DNA from: Asterella californica
Taxonomy: Eukaryota > Streptophyta > Marchantiopsida > Marchantiales > Aytoniaceae
DNA length: 64,000 nucleotides
Assembly: GCA_036924285.1 (NCBI GenBank)
Contig: JAYKYS010000005.1
Span: 27,130,001-27,194,000 of the forward strand
Direction: 5' to 3'
Below the pieces are notes generated by a model that saw only the letters and a program-made list of their open reading frames with translations, ran no database searches and was not told the origin of the DNA. Each line of letters begins with the position of its first letter. The stretch's first letter is position 1. This document shows positions 30,601 through 43,221 of the stretch, in pieces. The position numbers and the translations under genes are program-made.

Positions 30601-31952
30601 TGTCGAAGTGTGATATGTCTATTTAGAAAAGCGCTGGGCTTCTGGCTGTGGTTGTTTACTCAAGAGGTAGGCCTTTCAGGTTACAACAGAGTGCTATAAG
30701 CACTCACACAGATGTTTAGGATCCTCTAATATGTTCAGAAAGCGAAATTCAGGTCTAACTAGTAGTAATAGGATCAGACGGTGAACTTTAACACTCAAGG
30801 AGAGGAAAACTATGATGGTTATGACTTCTAAAACTCTCATACATGTAAAAGAGGCCCTATTGAGCACACATAAGAAATTTCAGCCTGAGATCGAATTCTA
30901 GCACTGAGATATGGATAAAAACATCTTGAGTGAGGAAATTATGGTAATTTTTGATACTCAGATGGCTGTTTCGACCTAGAACAGAGAATTGGCTCGATCA
31001 CTTTCAAAGATTCTTACTTGGAGCTTACAGGATTCTGAACACCCTTGTGAAGTTGGACCTCCTGATTGTACACAGTTCTCCAGAGTTGCTGCTCTAGATT
31101 GAGAGCTTTTCAGACCCCTTATGCTTCAGCGGTCACCCTGAATTACTCAATCACTCAAATGACATGAAACCTTTTAGACAGTCGTAGCCCAGCTGACAAT
31201 GAATGCAACCAAGCAGGTTTGAAAAGATTATCTCTTTTCTGCTGAAATTGACACTCAAAACCCCAAAATCAACAAAAGTGACGCAATTTCAACTCAATCC
31301 GAACTTCAATTTGGCATAACTCCTTCTTTATTGCTCCAAAACGATCAAGAATTTCACTGATAATGATTGGCACGACGAGCTCTACCTTCATGTGTTCTCA
31401 GATTTTGCAGTATCCTTACCAAATGCTCGAACTCTCCTTTAGATCTCTATTTCTAAATTTAGAGTTTTACAAAAGACAAAAATGAACCAATAGTTCATAG
31501 CTCCACTTGGTTGTCCTTTTGTGCCTTAAACCATGTGATAACTTTATTCCACTCATAGGCTACCACGTCAAGTTTCCTAAAGTGCCAGCGTAAATCTTAA
31601 ACTACCTAAAACGACACGCAGTCCTGAAAGTAAACATTAACCAGCTAAAAAGCGTGCATGGGCAACACGTAAGTACAACCCATGAGCTTAAACCTTATCA
31701 ACATGGTAAATCTAAGTTATGTACATTGAACATCATAGACAAATAAGAAGTCACTTGCACAAGCGCACAAATGCTTGAACAAGATAACTAGCATATTATC
31801 AGCCTACTAGGACTCAAAATAGTGTTAACACCGTATGCAAAGATGTCAAACATATACATAAATGACTTGAAGTAATACGAACTAACTTCTAGAACTACTA
31901 AATTCAAGTGTCGGAGTAGAAATGTAACATGTAGCCGCCAAGTAGCGCGACA
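30601..31952 (-). repeat. 5' LTR of element C
   Basis: Bounded by TGTCGAAG at 30601 and GCGCGACA at 31952, this LTR is homologous over its length to 6605-7976 and to the A LTRs. Next to it on the minus strand (30600 downward), the leader TACTCTCTTCTTGGTGAACT matches the A leader at 10963. Confidence 0.9.
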
Positions 31953-32374
31953 ACGCTTTGAGAACTCGATGTGGTGCTCATTGAGAATTCGCCGTGGTTT
32001 TTGCTTTACTGCGTGCTTTCTCACGCATTATGAACTCAACGTGCTACTGTCTTCTATCTCTCTCAAATTTTGGTTCGCAGTCACCCTCTCACACATCGCA
32101 TCGTGATTGCTACTTTTCTTGTCACATAAAGTGCTTTCTCTGATTCCCAATGTGCATTCGATCTCTAGTGCGTAGTCGATTTCCAATGTGGGAAGCAGTA
32201 AGAGAATATGTGCTAATGCATCTCCATCCATATCTTCCCTACGCGATTTAAAAAATGGCCTGGGTTACCCCTACTTAACTACTACTACGGTGACTACTAG
32301 TTGGTATACCTACCCCTCACCTACGTTGTGCACGGTTGGTACCCCCGAAGTCGCTGTCACGATCTTCTCGGAAG

Positions 32375-32595
32375 ACGTCCGTCTTCCTACTTCCAACTTC
32401 TATCTTCCGTCTTTCGTCTTCCGAAAGACACTATCCAGAAGTCGACTTCTCTTTATAAAGTCCCTTAAGACCATCTTCGTGCTAAGCAAAGTGTAATCTT
32501 AAGTAATAATGTTATTTCAATTACATAAATGCGTCATTAACTTTAAAAATTTTGAAAATTCTCTAATCCTGCAAGTTGTGAGCACCACAGTAGGT
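32375..32595 (+). repeat. Dispersed repeat related to 2870-3150
   Basis: A GTCTTCC-rich stretch (32375-32430) leads into a TAATCTTAAGTAATAATG block and ends TTGTGAGCACCACA. Order and spacing match 2880-3145 with substitutions. It abuts the left arm of a second inverted repeat. Confidence 0.75.
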
Positions 32596-32940
32596 GAAGA
32601 CTCCCTGATCATGAAGGCACCAAGAACAAAGAGCTTGGCTCATCGATCACAAAGAAAAATCTAATCTCAAGTCGTAGGCGACAAAAAACTGAAGTAAGTG
32701 CTTCCTTGCGAGTCAATTTCACCCAGAACTCTCAAATCGTCCGATGAAACTTCGTATCATCTTCAATTTCCTGAAGGACTCAGTGTTTTGATCCTAATGG
32801 ATCCAAAGCAAGTTTGGACTCCGGAACGACCCGAACGATCCAACTCTCCTTCACAAGTCACTGAAGCACTCCAAAATCTTTCTCCGCATCTCAATTCTCA
32901 GAACACAATACTCGATCCTCCTCTTCACGGACCGTCTTAA
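32590..32940 (+). repeat. Left arm of second inverted repeat
   Basis: This roughly 350-bp arm is homologous to the reverse complement of 35474-35826. Shared landmarks include AAATCGTCCGATGAAACTTC near 32740 (its complement lies near 35665) and GGTCCGTGAAGAGGAGGAT (read on the minus strand near 32925). The match is diverged but continuous. The open frame at 32698-32940 lies wholly in the arm and I give it no function. Confidence 0.85.
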
Positions 32941-33128
32941 CCTTGTGCACATGCATTGGACTTCTCAATTCTCCAAACCGTTCACCAACAGATCGTAGAA
33001 ACAAGCTAGCTCCTTAAGCTACCTCCTTACGTCAGTTGCGTACGTGAAAGTTCATCAAAGATAATGAGCAAGCAGACCCCTTGCATCTTTAGTATAGCAC
33101 CAAGAGCCGTAAATATCCAGTCAGTATA

Positions 33129-33443
33129 GTAAGCTAAGGCTTAGCTTGATTTTCTCTCTTTTCGAGTCTCGTACTTTCACCACTACGCGTCCAAATGAAG
33201 TAGATGAAGTGCCCATGGAAAGTTGACAACAAGCTCTACCCGTTGATGTAATGAAAGTGAAGATCCAAAATTGTGCAAAAAAGCCCGTAAGCTAAAGCCT
33301 AGCTTGCTTTTCCCATCTTTCGAGTCTTGTAACTTCACCACTAACGTCCAAATGAAAGAGACGAAGTGCCCATGGAAAGCTAAAAATAAGCTCTACCGTT
33401 GATGTAATGAAAATGAAAATCTGAAGTTGTGTAAAAAGACTCA
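33129..33443 (+). repeat. Two-unit tandem repeat of about 158 bp
   Basis: Units at 33129-33286 and 33287-33443 both start GTAAGCTAARGCYTAGCTTG and share GTGCCCATGGAAAG and GTTGATGTAATGAAA. They lie between the arms of the 32.6/35.5-kb inverted repeat. Confidence 0.85.
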
Positions 33444-33449
33444 TTTTTA

Positions 33450-36400
33450 GTGCAATGAGCGTCTTTGAAGCGATAATGATAAATATTGAAAATAGATTTT
33501 TAGATAGGAGCCGGTCCATGGCACGACTATTGATGATCACGTCTTGTGCTCATTTAATTGTCATGAGCTTGGAAAAGGTCGATACCAAGCTCGTTACTCA
33601 TCCATCATCTTTCTTACTATGTTGTTCGAGTTGATTGTGGCTGGTCTCGTCAAGCCAGACTCCAAAACTTGCAGACAAGCTTTCAGCATTCGTTCTTAGG
33701 TTCAGCTACTCTGCTATCTCTCTCTCGCTCCTTGTTTTTGAATGGGGTAAAATCATAGACCTATTTGTGCATTCACGGCTCAAGAGCTACTCGTTTAGAG
33801 AAAAATGAGACCGTGAAAACGATCACAATGCTGGATTGGAGAAAGAAGCGAAGGGTCACCAGGTCTATCGATAGACATGACGTGAGAAATTTAGATGGAC
33901 TTAGATTGGTCCCGAACGAGCGGTCGTACTTTTTGTCACATCCTCTACCGTAGTTATGTTATGATCTCAGTGCATGAACCCAGTGAGAACTTTCAAAGTA
34001 GAAAGTTTTGTACAAATATCCGTGTAGTTGTATAATACTAAGAATCTTGTATAATACATTCGACCAAAGTTCGATCACGTACATGCACGAAACGTCTGCA
34101 GAGTTCCTGCATATTCGTTTGGCTGTTCTTCCACTTTCAGGAATCATTGTGCATCTTTGATCCCCTTGTTAGCATTGTCTTGTGGATTGTCTCTTAGACT
34201 ACATTTTCAGGAGGATTTCTTTATGATCGTGCACTGTCGTGCTAGTGAAATCACTTCGAAACAAATCCTAGATGGGGGACTTGCTTTGAGCATTCGAATA
34301 CTTTGGTCACACGATGATACAACAAGATCTTTGTAAAACTCTTAAGCTGCATGAATAGCTGAGAATTGATTAATCGGAGTTGAACAGACAGGATTTTGTG
34401 GCTTTTTAAGAGTCATAGAAGAGGACTTCCCTTGTTCTTTCTGCAGTACCTTCAGACTACGATAGCAATCACTGAATTAATACACTAGAGATTTTCATTA
34501 AATCGATCATTCATTTGTAGATGACATTTGAGAGAATTCTAGTATATGTTTCAAAAAGGTGCAAAATGTGAGCTCATCTTCCACGAACATATCTTTGAGA
34601 ACCCTTTTGCTAGTGCAAGAATGAGCCTTTGTGGTGTTTGACAACAATGAAAAGAAGAGATCGCTCCAAATAGAACGGTACGAAAATATGCTCCAGATTT
34701 TCACTCTGAACAAACAACATAAAGAGTCCAACAAATAACATTTTGATCTATCATCAAAAATTAGAGGACAAATTACATTTGTTGTATCGATTCAGCTAAA
34801 CTAGTTTCTACATTATGTACACAGATAGTATTCAGGTCTACAACGCAAACAGAGTTCACTTTGTAGATTACACTCAAAGTAAACTACAGAAATCTACTTG
34901 ACTTTATTGCACATTGTAACGCTCGACCAACTTGACCTCACCCCTCTTAACTTTGTTTTGCTTGATCCACCTGTGACAAGATATCTATCATTTGTCGATC
35001 AGTTGACATGTCGGATTTATACGTCAACAGACCAACATGTGTACATTGACATGTGGAGTTCAAGATTCATGTTTTGAAACACTCTAGTTGGGTTCCGCAA
35101 GATGTGAGTATTCGTTGCGGACTTATTCTTTTTCATGGAATCGGTAATTACAACCTTTCTCGCAATTGTCTAGTGATTATGACATAAATGTGTTTACGAC
35201 CCTAGGCTATTCAGTTGTTACAGCTGCTAAACCTTAATTTATCTATTCTGACTAGGTATTTGTGGTTCCTAACGCTATACGAAAGGTGCAAAGGAGGCTA
35301 GTTGATCTTGATCTAGAAAAATCTCACTTATTGTGAATTGACGTGAAGGGGCAGCTTAAAGAACTAGTTTGTATCTATGATCTATCAGTAGATGTTTTAG
35401 AGGAATGAGAGGTCTAATGCATGCGCACAAGGTATATATCATTGAGTTCAGATCTACGTAGTCTACGCATTAGTTAAGACGGTTCGTGAAGAGGTGGATT
35501 CAAGAGTGTGTTCTAGAAAAAATTGGGACATAAAGATGAAGATTTGATGTGCTTCAGTGCCCTACGAAGGAGAGTTGGACCATTTGAGAGCTCAAACTTG
35601 ATGTCATTGGATCCATTGAGATCTGAACACAAAGTTCTTCAAGAAATTGAAGATGATGCGAAGTTTCATCGGACGATTTGAGAGATATGAGAAAAATTGA
35701 CAAATAAAGAGACGCTTACGTCAGAATTTTATTCACCTCCGACTTGAAGTTGAGTTGTTCTTCATGATCGGTGGGCCAAGCTCTTCATTGTTTGTGCTTA
35801 CTTGATCGGAGAGTCCTTATCTACATATAGGAGAAGATCGTACGTAGATCAGATTGTTGTGTTGTGCGTGGTGAGTGAAGTTGAGCCACAAGGAAATGAT
35901 TTACGTCAATTTCTCGTTTCTTGTAACCAAATTTACATATATCGATATGATCTTCCATCTTGACTCTGTTGGCTCCAAGAACTCTCATATCTGATTCTCT
36001 ACGGTGGAGATATCTCCAATTTTTAATCGCAAGTGAGCAAATCGTCAAAAACTTCTCCTTACGACTTAAAATCACATATACTTCGCAAAACGAACTGCTA
36101 GATCTGAGATCCGTCTTCTCAGATAAATAGATTTGACTATGATGAACTCAACATGACTCGAAACAAGCTGGTTAGAGTTCTCCTCTCAAAACCACCCTCT
36201 ATCTGTCTATACTTGAACTCTTTAAGTTGCTGAGGATAATGGATTTATGTGAACTAAAATCTTGTATCTGAATTTTACACTGAGAACTCATGCACTGTTT
36301 TTTGTTACAAAGCTTCGATTTGAAAAATGAGAAGCTTTATTGAAATTTACAATAGAAGATACACGAGAAAGTACTGATTCGTTGAATATTTAATCGCAGA

Positions 36401-37050
36401 ATGTCTCACGTGACAAGAGACATGGATGTCTTACATGTCGATTGACTCAACATGCGACTTTCTGGATGGTTAGTACTTTGTCAAAAGTGATATCAAGCAA
36501 CACAATGTTAAAAGGGGTGGGGTCAAATCGGTCGGACGTTCCAAGGGTGCGATCCCAACCTTAAAAAGATGTCTTCAACGCAGAGGAGTATGTACTAGAG
36601 TTCAAAAGAAAATATAAGATAGTTACATAGCAGGATAAGTAAATTTCTGAAGTAAATTGCATTGCTAAGTATTCAAATGCTAATGTCAATTTAGTATAAT
36701 TCAAATGTAACTCCGGTTATCCTGTATCGTCCCGCGGTGATACATCATATTGGTACGGTACTTTTCCTGAGGCAGACTTTGACCTTGGTTTCCGGTGGCG
36801 TCCCATGTCTGAAATCCTAGTAAACTGCACTCATATATGGACGCAGGTCATACGAGATCCAGGAATGTGGTAAAGAACTTAACAGCGTCCTGCTCGAGGA
36901 GTCCTGATTGCTTTATTTCTTTGGTCTCAGCAACAGTTTCAACAAATCGATGGTAACGTTCCTACCAGAATAGGATCACCGTACAAAAACACCTTATACT
37001 TGTAGGGTTTATGCTAGATAAACTCTCTAATTAATCTACACGCTCTCTCT
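33450..37050. other. Non-coding or unrecognised stretch
   Basis: I find no coding region I can name. Short frames (for example 33765-33953, 34507-34734 and 35821-36075) lack recognisable domains. The stretch is AT-richer than the transposons. It contains the right arm of the inverted repeat (35474-35826) and, from about 36.9 kb, the downstream flank of the peroxidase gene. Confidence 0.5.
35474..35826 (-). repeat. Right arm of second inverted repeat
   Basis: This is the reverse-complement partner of 32590-32940. The arms enclose about 2.5 kb with no recognisable protein gene, as in a non-autonomous foldback-type element. I see no clear terminal motif or target duplication that fixes the ends. 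Confidence 0.85.
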
Positions 37051-37056
37051 AGCTGC

Positions 37057-38904
<1,848 letters not shown>

Positions 38905-39069
38905 CTTGCTGAATCTCCAGCTCCTGACTTTGCTCTGTTTTTCTGAACGGTCCAGCTTTGACTCTAAGCTAGACACACAGATTTAATTTCAAGTCAAGCT
39001 TCAAAGCCTTCTAATCATTCCTTTCCCAATCAGGTGCTGAAGCTAACTGAAGCTCCAGTCCTGATGAGA

Positions 39070-39780
39070 TCCAGATGATTGAGAAGGCGAAGAGTGACAC
39101 TGAACGGAGGGTGATGTTTTGGAGAGGGTTTCAGCCATCTATTTGTATGCAGAAGCTCCCTCATGGCCATGGCGACGTACATGTCAGTCTCTCTCCCTGG
39201 CTACTATTCGAAATTCCTCCGGATGGGCATTTCTGGAGAATCTTGGGAAGGTCCCTTCATAGGCACAGGCACTTGCAGATCTAGCTAGATGTTTGACAAT
39301 ACTATTATAAATGATCGTGCACGTTGCCCTCATCGGTTCTTAGACTAGTTCTTTAGCAAAGAGAGAACTGTTCGAATCAGGAATGTAAGATAAATAACCT
39401 CAGCATCCCAAAGGGTGGTATGATCCAGAAGACACACGATCTGGAATTGCGCTTATAGGAATCTCAGGTTTCTGCTGGTTGACTGGTTCGATGATCTAAG
39501 GATTTATTTATTCTACTAACAGCTGGGTGAAAGACCGAGTGGAACTCGGCAGGATGCAAGCTGAACGTAAAATCTAAACAGCCCAATAAGCAGGTTGGAG
39601 ACAGAAGAATTCAGTCTATAGGTCCCATTATTCGCAGGAATCGGTGAGTTACGGTTCGGAAACAAGTCAGTATTTGATCACAACAACGTCATGCATAGGA
39701 GGAGAAAAGGATATGTGTAACTGAAGAACACTGTCAATAGATTATTCCTTCTTTTTCCAATGTGAGCCTCTACCGAAGTC
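39070..39780 (+). repeat. Peroxidase-upstream duplicated segment (left copy)
   Basis: This is about 700 bp homologous to the reverse complement of 46725-47420, including a coding-like stretch that reads PSICMQKLPHGHGDVHVSLS in both. It starts about 170 bp upstream of the intact peroxidase. The stretch may be an exon remnant, but no family is recognised. The match ends near 39780, before the hAT element. Confidence 0.8.
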
Positions 39781-41020
39781 TACTCTTAAAAACTAGTTTC
39801 GCAAGTCCGTAAGTTCGGGAGGTAATGACGTAGTAGAGTGCCAAGCGTCTGTGGGGACGACGAAGAAGTCCGAACCACCTGCGTGTGTATGATAAAGTTA
39901 AACTTCTCCTAGTACTGTAGTTCTGTATCAGCTACAGAGCAATCTATATGGCTTACCGATCATGGCATAACTCTCCGGGCTTGCATGTTCTCACGTCCAG
40001 AATTCGACTGAGTCTCCGTGCACGCTTCCGCATGCATACTGTACTAGATAGATAGCTGATACTTCAGTGTGTATTTTCTAGCTGGCGAGAATCGAAAAGA
40101 GAAAAAGGCTCCCAACATATCTGCTTCAAGCAGGTATGTTGGGAGCGGCCCGGTCCAGTGTGTAGGCTGAACGTGATCAGTTTTCGGTCGTGAGTTCTGT
40201 GTACACCCTAGCAGGAAAGCTCCTCTATCCTGATCCTGGAATAATTTCATGCTGGAAGTCGATAAGAAATGCTGGTAACTTATCATTAGCAAAAATTTCT
40301 TTGCAGCACGTGCATAATTGATGACGCTTCCGTGTGTATCGCAGGGAGTTCAGAACCTCAACCACGAAGCATATGGGAGATGTAGAAGAGCAGAGCATTT
40401 CTGATCGTTCTCATCAACACTAATATGCAGCTAGGATCTTTTTCTCCTAGCTGGTTCTGATCATCCAGATCCAGATTTATGGATCATACCAGCACTGTAT
40501 GCAGCAGCCCTTAGACATGATCGTGTCCTGGAATCGAAACTAAGGGTACCTACACTAACTGCCAAGTTTTCTTAGGTCTCAGCATTTAAGTCGATCGAAG
40601 CCCAGCTGACTGCTGCTCCTGTTACCAACACGTGTCCCAGTCAAAGTACGTACAGTATGCTGAACAAATTCCAAGTTCCACTTCACTAGTTGGAACACAC
40701 TTCTCCTCACGTATGCCGAATAGAACTAAAAGGAGGAAGCGGAAAGGAGAAATAAGGGTATGACGGAGAACGGAGGAGGAAACGCCCAGTCCATCTACTA
40801 ATCATTACATCTACAGAATGTTATCGTGGAAAAGAGCTCGTTCGAACTATTATTACGGAGAGCTTCAGCCGTAAGCTAGCTAGTGTAGCAGGACCTTAAG
40901 CTTCTGACTGATCCTGATCATGCGGGAGATCCACATAATAAGTGACTCTATTTGAGGATGGGATGTCTAGTTTGATGATTCTCCCTTTTGACACTTAAGC
41001 GTGTGCAGTCAAACCTTCTT
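39781..41020. other. Unrecognised intergenic DNA
   Basis: No gene is recognised. The notable feature is the near-perfect 39-nt palindrome at 40108-40146. The last 8 bp before the hAT terminus (41013-41020, ACCTTCTT) are its presumed target duplication. Confidence 0.5.
40108..40146. repeat. Near-perfect 39-nt palindrome
   Basis: GCTCCCAACATA pairs with TATGTTGGGAGC over 12 bp. A T-G wobble and an inner CTGCTT/AAGCAG stem follow. If transcribed it would be a stable short hairpin, shorter than a typical plant microRNA precursor. Confidence 0.75.
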
Positions 41021-41257
41021 CAGCGCTCGGGGCTAACCGGCATCCTTTGTATTCTCAACCCGCCCGATTTATGAAAAGTCGGGTTCCCAGCGCTCGTACC
41101 CGAGATCAAAAGAAGAGAATTCGGATTATCGCTGTTCCGCTAACCCAGATCCCGGTTTTTTTACAACGACCAAACCCTTCTCCCCGGATATTTAGAGGCT
41201 GTTCATGATTAATTTCGGATTTAGGTGGTCGATGCATACCTCCCCACGGAAAATTAC

Positions 41258-41450
41258 CGGGTTTAGGACACGTTAGACAGATTTGATTTAAACGGCTGAG
41301 ATGTTCGGATCAGATCTGACGGTCTAGATTAAACCAATCGCACGGTTAATAACTAAGTCGAAGATCTGACGGTGCAAGACGGTTTAGGACACGTCAGGCG
41401 GATTTGAATTAAACGGCTTAGATGTTCGGATCAGATCTGACGGTCAGGAC
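41258..41450 (+). repeat. Left subterminal tandem repeat of hAT
   Basis: Two copies about 121 bp apart share GGTTTAGGACACGT, TTAAACGGCT and ATGTTCGGATCAGATCTGAC. Subterminal repeats near hAT ends commonly bind transposase. That role is inferred here only from position. Confidence 0.75.
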
Positions 41451-41829
41451 GGTTGGGAAAACATTAAGGCGATGCCGCGATTAGGATAATGGGGTGTTGC
41501 GGGCAGCGGGAGTCGAGAGGGTCGAGACTGATCGAGTCGTCGAGAAATTTTGGCAGTTCGCAAATCGTCTCTAGCCGCTGTGCTTTCCTTCGGTGTCTAT
41601 CGAGATTTCGTTTCCTTCGGAGTCCTTCCAGGTTGTAACGAGAATTCCTTTCTGATCCGCTCCCGCTACGTCTTCATTCGAAGTTCTATCGATACTGCAT
41701 TTCCTTCAAGGTTCTTGCTTGGATTTCCGTTCTGATCTGCTCACCGCTACGATTTCATTCGAGGTTCTGTGGAGATTACTATTCCTTCGATGTTTTAGAG
41801 AGATTTCTTTTCTGATCCGCTCCGCTTGT

Positions 41830-42770
41830 TTCTTCGAGGACTCTTTGAGGTGCGAGACGGTGCAGCAGCAGTCTGGATCGAGAGTCGAGGTTTCATCGAA
41901 GTTTTTAACCCCGAAGGGGTGCTGCGAGAGAGCCTGAGAGATTGGACATGCGAGGCGGCGGCACTTTCGCTGTTGTGTTGCTTTTCGGAGGTTTCTGCGA
42001 GGTGCGGGACGGTGTGCCAGCAGTCGGAGTCGAGAGTCGAGGCTGTAATTGGAGATCGCCGCTGCAATTCCCCTGCTTGTCGTATCAAATAGTTTTTCAA
42101 CCTCGAAGGGTTGCTGCGAGAGAGCTTGAGAGGTTGGACGTGTTGGGACTGCGGTAGTTTCACTTTGTGTCGAGTTTTTTTCCTGCCGCCGCATCTAGAG
42201 GACACCTGTCTGCGATCGATCCAATCTGGAAACAACAGTAGAGGTTTCTTCGTGGTTTTTCAATTTTGAAGGGGTGCTGTCGCTGCTGCGGGAAAGCCTG
42301 AGAGGTTGGACGTGCTGGGACGGCGGCAGTTTCACTTTGTGTCGAGGTTTCTTCGAGGTTTTTCAACCTCGAAGGGGTGCTGCGGGAGAGCCTGAGAGGT
42401 GGACGTGCGAGACAGTGTGGCAGCAGCAGTCGGGGTTGGAGAGTTGAGGTTTCTTCGAGGTTCTGCAACCCCAAAGAAAGTGCTGGGACGGTGACTGTTT
42501 CACCGTGTCTTGAGGTTTTTTTGAGGTTTTTCAACCTCGAAGAGGTGCTGCAGAACAGCTTGAGAGGTGGACGTGCGGGACGGCGGTGCGGCAACAGCAG
42601 TCGGGGTTGGAGAGTTGAGGTTTCTTCGAGGTTTTGCAACCCCGAATTCCGAAGAAAGTGTCGGGACGGTGGCACTTCCGTCGTATCTCGAGATTTCTTT
42701 GAGGTTTATCAACCTCGAAGGGGTGCTGCGGGACAGCTTGAGAGGTAGACGTGCGGGACGATGGCACCTT
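41830..42770 (+). repeat. Minisatellite in the hAT 5' region, each unit with a hairpin
   Basis: About eight diverged units contain a palindrome of the form CTTCGAGGTT-loop-AACCTCGAAG, followed by GGGGTGCTGCGGGAGAGCCTGAGAGGTGGACGTG-type sequence and a GC-rich tail. Examples centre near 41885, 42105, 42255, 42365, 42460, 42525, 42635 and 42705. Several overlapping open frames on both strands are repeat artefacts. The array lies upstream of the transposase start and could be a long leader. Confidence 0.8.
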
Positions 42771-43221
42771 TGTTGTTGTCTTTTGTTTTTGGGACCTTGC
42801 AGCGTCGTTTTTTCTCGATGGCATTCCGTGGGATTGTCGTCAAGAAGTGGGAGCGAGATCGATCGGCACATCCCATTCGTGAGCCACCACTTCTTCCAGA
42901 GAAGACCTGGTGGTTGACGATGTGGGACCACTCGTTTGCTGTTGTCATCTTGTCATCTGCTGCTGTTGTCTTTTAGTTTTTGGTTTCTATTGTGTGATTT
43001 TGGAAACTTACATAACTCTAACGGGTCTGGTCTCCATTTTGACTGACTACTGCTACATTTCTTTCTGATAACTATCCACAGTTTGTGACGTGAGTTGTAC
43101 TTGTGAATACAGGGTTGGTGTTTCTTTATTAAGATCATCTGAACTACTAAGGTTTCAGACTACTCTTAGTGTTCTTCTTAGAGACTCGACCTCGTAGCTT
43201 GCTTCCTCTCCAATTGACAAC

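Larger units (their letters stand above)
6605..31952 (-). mobile_element. Gypsy element C (minus strand), split by A and D
   Basis: This is the outermost and oldest Ty3/gypsy-type LTR retrotransposon of the nest. On the minus strand its order is 5' LTR (31952-30601), gag (30525-28728), interruption by D, RT/RNase H (19695-18202), interruption by A, integrase (9680-8025), and 3' LTR (7976-6605). Reading across A, the internal sequence rejoins exactly with loss of one 4-bp duplicate. Across D, about 0.86 kb of C (end of gag, protease, start of pol, judged from A) is missing. Its ORFs are riddled with stops and shifts. The flanks at 6604 and 31953 give no clear target duplication. Confidence 0.9.

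Noticed and set aside
38905..38976. Upstream in-frame ATG of the peroxidase as the real start
   Set aside because: It would add 24 polar residues before the signal peptide; the ATG at 38904 gives a standard secretory N-terminus.
41706..42950. Several 80-170 codon open frames on both strands, some arginine/proline-rich
   Set aside because: They lie in the hAT minisatellite and repeat the unit's translation in every frame, so they are compositional artefacts.
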